Of a stretch of DNA of 64,000 nt, positions 56,758 through 64,000 are shown piece by piece. The notes below the pieces were generated by a model. That model did not search any database. It was given only the letters and a program-made list of their open reading frames with translations, and had not been told where the DNA came from. Both the position numbers and the translations under genes were made by a program. The DNA is from Panaeolus papilionaceus (taxonomy: Eukaryota > Basidiomycota > Agaricomycetes > Agaricales): the NCBI GenBank assembly GCA_015501605.1, contig JADNRZ010000003.1, forward strand, positions 62,001-126,000, read 5' to 3'. Position 1 is the first letter of the stretch. The number at the start of each line of letters is the position of its first letter.

Positions 56758-57610
56758 TGTAGAATGGTGATGATAGGCGTCACTACTGAAGGGTTAGAGA
56801 AATAAGGAGCTCATTTATATATCTCGTTCTCAATCCACGGATGATGGATCGGAAAATCTGGTATGACCATGTTTTAGGAGGGGGTTTAGCATAATTCAGG
56901 GTCAGAAACCAGATAATATCCAGTTATCATGAACGTGGAGAAAACGATCCCAAATCTATAGAATGTGTAGGCATACGCTGTTAATTTAATGTTAGCTCGG
57001 AAGTTAGTGAGGCGTGCGGATTCAATCTATAGAGATGAAGTCATTAAGCGCGTAAAGTGCTTCAATTACAAAGGAACTGAAGCAAAGAGGAGATTTAACT
57101 CTACTCATTCACCCTCGTCACTACTAGAGTACCTGGAAATACCCTATCAATCACAATGAGAGCCATGATACACAACCAGTCAAGTTCGATAATCAGGGCG
57201 ATTGCCCCGGCCTGAGCTTGACACAAGATCTCCGAATCGAGATTTCGATTGATTTGGGACGGCTGTGAGTTAAGGCGTGGTTCAGGGTTTTGTTTATTGC
57301 GAGACCCAAGATATAATATTTTCCGTTAGCTGTAAACTTTCACTGTATAATATATGGTCCCCTACTCACACTGACTGAACAACGATTTTAAAACGTGGTC
57401 ATTCAATTTCAGGCGGGTCACTGTCCTGAAGGGTTTGTGATATAATTAGAACGTGACGCGAAAGTCACGTGAACAGCGTGAACGCGTATCCCGGGTCCCG
57501 CTCCGGTTATGGCATTGCGCGACTTGGATTCATACAACGACGACCTGACTCATAGACACTGCTATATAACCTGCCAGAGTTGCGTCTGCAGCATCCCCTC
57601 AACGCTAGGT
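56758..57610. other. divergent promoter region of methyltransferase and Pol lambda genes
   Basis: Holds the promoter motifs listed separately for the polymerase gene and otherwise no gene. Confidence 0.5.
57451..57570 (+). promoter_or_regulatory. putative Pol lambda promoter with MluI cell-cycle box and TATA
   Basis: Upstream of the ATG at 57611: an inverted repeat ACGTGAC-GCGAAA-GTCACGT (57451-57470), ACGCGT (57482-57487, the MCB bound by MBF in G1/S) and TATATAA (57564-57570). ACGCGT is expected by chance about once per 4 kb, so the position before a DNA repair polymerase is suggestive only. Confidence 0.4.
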
Positions 57611-60600
57611 ATGGCGGTATTTGATATGGATGCGTATTATCTGGAGCTTGATGCAAAGATGGCGGCCCCGGATGAGCCGATGGCTGAGTTTCAGAAACGC
57701 AAAGCCGAGTTCAGACAAAGGTGGGTACAATGAATTCAGATGATCATCTTTCTATCCTAGAGCCACTGTGATACTTAATGGAATAATATATCATCCAGTT
57801 TTTCGAAACACCCGTCTCTATTGGAGATTCCACAACAGCCAGGATGGTCGTTTGATTCGTCACTTGCGATGCACAAATCCATACCCTCTGTCAATCATTC
57901 AAGGGTCACACCGCCAGCTGACGATCCTGCTCGTTCTTCAGAAGATTCAAGGGAAAATTCTGTGCGGAAGTCTCCTGAACTTTCATTCTCTGTGCTTCCC
58001 TTCCCAATTGTCGCCGATCAAAGTATTTCTGCGCAAGTGCTAGGTCCAGACAATCAGTCAGGAGAGAACATACCGCCTCAAGGATCCAACTTAGTGGATC
58101 ATACTGTCCAGGAGCGTTTACCTCAGACCACATCACCTCAGAGATCCTCTTCACCTAGTCGCGATGAGATTGAGTCCTTCACGTTGGGGATAATTGATGC
58201 TCCGTTGGAGAAGAAAACTGGCAAACGCAAGTCAACAGACGATGACGAAGGAGCCACGATACCTCCAAAAAAGCGCCAGGCGAGCAACCTTCGCAGTCCG
58301 CAGGATTCAGGCCTTGCCGATACATCTGCAACCCGCAGTCCGTGCGTGATAGTTGATTCCATATACATTTCACCTCTGAGATATCTTTCATTAGAATTTC
58401 GTCGTTCCCTGATATCAAAGCCAAGCGTGGACAGAGGGAAGAGCCCGTGCTTGTCACGAATAAGCCTCAGCTCCATTTCGTGCCGTTAGATGAAGCCAAT
58501 TTGACACGAGTTGGAACGAAACACAAGGGGAAGACACTTGCGGCTCAGCAATCAATGAAATCCAAGAAGGACGAATTTGAACCACCGACTTCCCCGATAG
58601 AAGATCCTAGTCTCATTCTCCCAGAAGTCGCGCCCAAGAAATCGAAAGCCCTCGCAGTTGCTGGGCAACCAAGTAAATTACAAATGGAACTTCAGGATCG
58701 TATTGCGAAACACGCGTCCGTTAAGCCCAGAGATAAAGTAATGAAGGTGGCGAAGCAAGATGCTAACTCCAAATCTACCAAGCCCAAGCCCTCTACCTTC
58801 ATTACCATTGACGAGTCAGATATATTTCACATTTCTTCATCTCCGTCATCGCGTGCAACTTCCCCCGAAAGAACCAAACCCAGCACCTCCAAACGTGTAA
58901 TCAAGAATGAGAAATCACGTACGCAAGTAAAAGGCAAGGGAAAGGCAAAAGCAAAGGAGAAACCCCAACCGATGACGCCAGCTGAATACGCCAGGTGGCT
59001 AACGCAGTCTAATCCGATGTCAGATGGACCCAAACCGCCATTGCTTCAAGGGATAAGCATCTCCTATATTGGTGGGGACCTTAATTATGCGTCAAAGAGT
59101 ACCCGGAGGAGAATGGAACTGGTAGGACTTTCAACTTATTTTTCTTCCTTCAGATCTCGTCTGACGTTCTTTGAATTAGGTTGTGTCCCATGGTGGAAAT
59201 ATCATGGCGAAATATGACCCTGCCGTCACCACTCACATCGTCACGGATACAGGTCGGGAGCTGACTTTGAAGGAACTTGGTCTCAAGCGGTTGTCGCAGA
59301 TCCCAGAACACATTCCTACCGTCAAATGGAACTGGGTGGCAACTATTCTGGCGGTAGGTAAAGATTGGGATGAGAAAGATGTTCAACGCAAGCACGAAAA
59401 CCTATGCATTCAACATGCGGCTTTTTCGTCTCGCATGGAGGCTGGAATAAAAAAGCAACCTTTAACGTCTCTTGCGTCGCTTCAAGCACGGAAGATGGCA
59501 AAGGGGCAAAACGCAGCGAGTCGCAGCACAAGGTGCATGTTATTTGCTTCATATGACCTGGACTATATGGACTCAATGTACTTCGGCTCACCCCCATCCA
59601 GTGATGAAAACTTACCGGGACCATCAGTTCAGGCAGGATCATCTCCTCCCCCAGAAAACATTGAAGCAAACACGCCAGCCGGCCCTTATTTATCTCCTCC
59701 AACATCGCCCGCAATTCAGCCGAAAAGGGGAGGGGCGACGTCCTCCAAAGTGACTTTAAATGCGCAGCCTGAAGTCAGATCGGAAGGGTGTTCTAAGGAC
59801 CCACTCGCAGAATATTATCCTGCAGTAAGGGCACAGCTCGAGTGCAATGAATCCGGTGTATGTTCATTTAATATAAATAATTTGTCTTGTCTTCTAATGG
59901 TTATTCCTTGAACGTAGTGGTCGAGTCCTGGGGAGGTAGATGTCGATGAATCAGATTTAGAATCCGAACGCAGTGCACCGCGTGCTTCTCTTGCATTACA
60001 AAAGCAGGTACGCCACTGTAAATATCTCTGTCCATCGATACATTTCACATCTTTCCCCCATTTTCAAGGGGTGGACCTGTGACAACAAAGAACCCACAGG
60101 AAAAAAGGATACCCCCAATCAGAATATTATTGATAAGGTCGCCTGACACTTTTGTTAGCAATTAAATTCAATACGAAGATCCCACTGACATTTATCTGCA
60201 GCTTACGGTGCTTATGAACCTTCACGAAGCGAAAATTGGGAAAGAAGACCATTGGCGGGCTTTCAGCTATAGGAAAGGTGCGTCTCGGATTGCGGTCTCC
60301 CTCGCCTCAAAATTTATCCGCGTATTTTTTTCTCTTTATTTTAGCCATCAGTGCACTAAAAAGATACCCTTCTCGTATCCAATCATTTGAGGAGGCGAAA
60401 GGGCTTCAGGGAGTTGGCGAGAAAACTGCCCGCAAGGTACGAGACTTTGTGCCTCATGCGCCACAACACTGACAAGCCATATGTGTTTAGATCATGGAAA
60501 TCCTGCAAACAGGGGATTTACGTCGTATTAAATATGAAAACACCGCAGACGTGCAAGTGATGTCCCTATACAGAGGCATATACGGTGTTGGTAAGTTACT

Positions 60601-61926
60601 AATACATCTCGTGCGTCCAGTGGTAGACAGGCGTTGACATTTTGTATCTCCTCAGGTAAATCTGCTGCCTATCAGTGGTACTCCGCAGGCTGCCGGACAT
60701 TGGATGATCTGAGGGAAGGTAAAGGAGGCGTTGTGCTGTCGCATGTGCAGAAAATCGGGTTGCAGTTTTATAATGGTATAGTCCTAACCTTATTATTTTA
60801 TGTATTGCGGGACCCCTCTGAGGCTGTTTGTTTGTATCTACACAGATATCAATGATCGAATGCCTCGTGAAGAGGCCAAGGCGATCTTTGAACTCATCAA
60901 GCCCATCGGTTAGATATTTCTCGTTTTCTTTCATCTTCGGATTTTTCTTTCTCATGTTTGCTCTTCAATAGCACTTCAGTTGGATTCTAAATTGTTTATC
61001 GAGATCATGGGTAGCTATCGGAGGTATTTATTTGAACTTCTTTCGCGTTCCCAGTATGGCGGTCAGCTTCTTGGTGCTGACACGTTGTTTGCAGGGGTAG
61101 CGATGACTGTGGAGACATTGACGTTCTGATAACACGGCCAACAGATGATGGTCTTACGCACAGAGGTAAGCGACATTGTAGAAATTACGAAAACACCTTT
61201 CCCTATGTGTTCTTCGGCTGCTTCTACTTGAAGGAGCACGATTATCTATTATTATCATCTTCTGAGCAAACTCGTGCTGACACCCTCTCCGTTCACCCTT
61301 CCCAAATTTCAGGAGTCCTCCCGAAGTTGCTTCGAGACCTCCATGCTGCTGGAATTCTTACGGAAGACCTAGCCCTTCCAGATGATCCACATGACTTGGA
61401 GTGTATCTACCGTGGGCTATGCCGTCTCCCTCATGTCCCAGGCTCAAAACGCCGGCGGATTGATTTTCTATCTGTGCCTTGGAAACGCAGAGGCGGGGCA
61501 CTTTTATATTACACCGTGAGTACTGAGTCTAGATTTGAGTTCACCGCTTTGGCGATCCTGAAATTTCCACTCGTCCCGAATTGCGCAGGGCAATGATTTT
61601 GTAGGTCGAGTTGTGCAATCAAACCCTGTTTAGAGCTGATAGCCGCTTTTTATCACCGATGTGGTTATTTTTTGCAGTTCAATCGGTCCATGCGTCTGAA
61701 GGCGAAATCAATGGGCTATTCACTCAATCAGCGTGGACTTTACAAAGTGAGCCGTGATAGCCGGGGCGTAAAATTCGACGATGGTGAGTTGATTCCTGTC
61801 CCTAGTGTTGATGTCTCGTTGAAGGATAATTTTGTAGGCGTGCTCGTCGCTTCTGAAACAGAAGAGGAAATATTTAAAATATTGGACATACCGTGGCAAA
61901 TGCCTTCTGAACGTATAAGGGGATGA
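57611..61926 (+). CDS. POL4: DNA polymerase family X, lambda/Pol4 type
   Basis: A gap-filling polymerase for base excision repair and end joining. ATG at 57611 (MAVFDMDAYYLELDAKMAAP). Order: a long Ser/Pro/Lys-rich N-terminus; a BRCT domain (ISYIGGDLNYASKSTRRRME, VVSHGGNIMAKYDPAVTTHI, HIPTVKWNWVATIL); linker; an 8-kDa part (HWRAFSYRKAISALKRYPSR, EEAKGLQGVGEKTARKIMEI with the lyase HhH); VMSLYRGIYGVGKSAAYQWY (second HhH); GSYRRGSDDCGDIDVLITRP (catalytic Asp pair); SKRRRIDFLSVPWKRRGGAL (third Asp); and YYTGNDFFNRSMRLKAKSMG, ending QMPSERIRG. All active-site aspartates are present. More than ten introns; each join I checked keeps frame. About 700 residues. Confidence 0.92.
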
Positions 61927-64000
61927 ACTGGCAACGTCATTGACCGGGTTTGGAATCATCACTTTGCTTAATTTTACCGCAATTCAAACTTGTACCCTGT
62001 AGCTAATAGGCATTATGATTGCTGTATTTGTTTTCCATCACTTCACAACTGTATTATTTTCACCTTCAACATCATAGTTGATAACAGAAAGGGACGTCGA
62101 TTGACATTTGTGCAATGACATTTGGTGTCGTTGATTTCACTCCTTGGTTTTCCATGAATCCAAAACGCCTGAGTTCGAAACTAGTTGTATTGCTTATCGT
62201 TCATCAGGATAGGTATACCTGCGCCGCTCGTTGCGCGGCTATCCAATTTCCTTGCATGATCAATCAACTTGCCTTCGAGTTCCAACTCCGACACGCGATA
62301 ACGAGTCCCTTGAAAATGATCCACCCCACCCCCTTTTCTACTGCTAAGTCCGTTTTAGGAGCGTTGGGTCGTACGAATCCGGGAGATGGATCAGGGGCAG
62401 TGCATATGGGGATACAGTGTATCCAGCACACTGGTGCAGTGCTGTGCCAGGTTGATTTTTTTCTCACCACCTGTGAATGGATTCTCTCACCCAGTGTGAA
62501 GTCTAAGCGAGAGCAAGGTGTGTATGTGCTCAGTTACTTAGGGTTTTTGGGAGTTACGTCAGGGTGTGGAGGCTGTGGGCTTGGGGGTCCGTTTTTTCCC
62601 AGTGCACCGTCGCGTTTGAGTATCGCTGAGCTTCAATGTTGAAGTGGTTGTGATGAGGATGTGGATGGGGAATTAAAAATAGACGCTCGAGAGGCGCCAG
62701 TTGGGTGGGGATATGATGAGAGATATGAGTGCGAGATTCGATTGGGCACTCGGTGGAATTGGAGCGCGGTGGGGTGGGGTCGTTGGACGGCCTGAGGTGA
62801 GATGCGTTGGCCTTGAGTGGGGTATGCAGACGGCGTGAAACGACTGTGCGCTGATGATAAAGTAAAGAAGCTATGAGTTGTGATAGACGGGGGTTTACGG
62901 TGTCGACTTAGCATAATACGCAGTTCATTTAGGTTGGGTGATTTTAGGGCAAGGGTAAGGAGGGATGTTTGGTAGTGATACGTACTCCTACAGTGCAGTG
63001 GTTGGATATAAAAAGGTTCAAGACGCAGTAGCGGGTTCGGATCGCTTTCCGTTGTGATCAGTGTGAGAAGGGTTGGTGGATCTGGAATCACCTGCTGGGA
63101 ACCGCGCTGCATGCAGCACGCTGAACAGTGGTCGCTGACTCGCTTCAAATTTTTTTTGCAGTTCTAATGTTAGATTTTTTGGCATCATGTGTATCTTTTG
63201 ATTATGGAGGTAAAGCGTTATTGGCTATTGATAGTTTAACTATATGATTGATTGCCCCAGGTGATTATGGGGCCTGGGTGACCTGGTAGGCGTGAGAGGA
63301 AGATAGGGGTTTTGGCAGTCTCACGGAGGACCTTGCTATCTGTCTCGTGAAGGATTTGCCTGAGAGGGATGTCGAAAATTCGGATTAGGAATATTGAACG
63401 GAGAGAATTGGCAACTCGCGTAGGTGTAGAAGGTTAATATCTCGCTTTATGTGTGCATCGAACAGAAACAGGTGAATCGAATTGGGAACACCGAAACCCT
63501 GGACCTTGACGATGGTGAACCATCTGTGCCTTAGGACAACATCCTGCATGTGTGAAGTTGGGGAAATGACGGGTATTTCTTAACCCTTTCCTTTCATTTA
63601 CGGAGCCCGTTCGAAGGTATTCCCAATCGGCCTTCGTAGATTTGATGCAAGGAGATGAAGTGGCGTCACGGCGAAAATGATTCGAATTTCGACGTTCGAA
63701 ACTGAACGTGCTAGAAGATGGCTTTGCAAAATCTTAAGCCAAAACTTTGACTTATAGGAGTGTGGAACGAGGTCATATGGAAACGGAAGGCCTATAAGTG
63801 GCTTGACTTGCTCCGTCGATGGTGCTCAAGAACCCCTCAAAGGATAGAAATGAAGATGCACGTTGTACAATGGCCGCTGCCTCCATGAATCATGAATCTC
63901 TGGCCTGCTTATGTGTCACTAGTGCTATCTACATTGGGATAGGGGAAGAACAAACAAACGGAGTGGGAGTGTCAGGGTTAATTAATGTCGCTCGACTACC
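61927..64000. other. terminal 2 kb, no supported gene
   Basis: Frames at 62115-62642 (+) and 62633-63148 (-) are open, but 62560-62870 is G-rich on plus and pyrimidine-rich on minus, which suppresses stop codons in every minus frame. A minus-strand exon series starting at the ATG at 63112 (MQRGSQQVIPDPPTLL) can be joined through a GTACGT...GCTAAG intron, but its last part needs a frame change near 62340-62370. It could be a decayed or unusual gene. Otherwise I see nothing. Confidence 0.3.

Noticed and set aside
62115..62642. 175-codon plus-strand frame
   Set aside because: No motif or splice support; composition is skewed and the opposite strand looks at least as protein-like.

Overview
This window is nuclear DNA of a filamentous basidiomycete, most likely a mushroom-forming Agaricomycete. 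Genes sit about 2 kb apart on both strands and are cut by many short introns (mostly 45-75 nt, GT-AG, often with GTAAGT/GTGAGT/GTATGT donors). There are no bacterial operon signals. The gene families fit this assignment: GPI-type GH79 glycosidases, lineage-expanded P-loop GTPases, a CFEM surface protein and fungal GNAT acetyltransferases. No species can be named from the sequence alone.

Layout. 0.25-6.2 kb: two tandem minus-strand GH79 beta-glucuronidase-like genes. 6.8-9.3 kb: a P-loop GTPase gene with a decayed 3' copy beside it and a palindrome-rich spacer between them. 9.9-10.4 kb: a decayed-looking Hce2/Ecp2-like secreted-protein locus. 10.6-18 kb: a SET/MYND methyltransferase (SET5 type), an orphan aromatic-rich gene, a kelch propeller gene, a 219-bp MITE-like foldback element and tRNA pseudouridine synthase PUS3/DEG1. 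18.5-21.9 kb: two tandem BRI3-like membrane proteins and an orphan exon related to the GTPase N-terminus. 21.9-26.6 kb, minus strand: an uncharacterised gene, an HDDC2-type 5'-deoxynucleotidase and a RING-CH ubiquitin ligase. 28.3-29.4 kb: a CFEM/Ser-Thr-rich single-pass surface protein. 30.6-39.2 kb: two large tandem EF-hand plus ZZ-type zinc-finger genes of unknown function. 39.7-45.5 kb: TFIIE-beta, YAE1 and a peroxisomal acyl-CoA oxidase. 46-49.9 kb: three tandem GNAT acetyltransferases. 50.8-57 kb: a small protein with three YGF-G repeats, complex III subunit QCR2 and a LaeA-like methyltransferase. 57.6-61.9 kb: a lambda/Pol4-type family X DNA polymerase. The last 2 kb has no gene I can support.

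Housekeeping genes (PUS3, TFIIE-beta, YAE1, QCR2, POX, Pol lambda, HDDC2, SET5) alternate with accessory genes that show repeated local duplication: GH79 x2, GTPase plus pseudogene, BRI3-like x2, EF-hand/ZZ x2 and GNAT x3. I see no single pathway shared by all. The least described parts are the EF-hand/ZZ pair, the YGF-repeat protein and the GTPase family with its fragments. Exon joins were worked out by hand from splice signals and frame continuity, so they are predictions. Boundaries given to the base are those where the frame closes cleanly.
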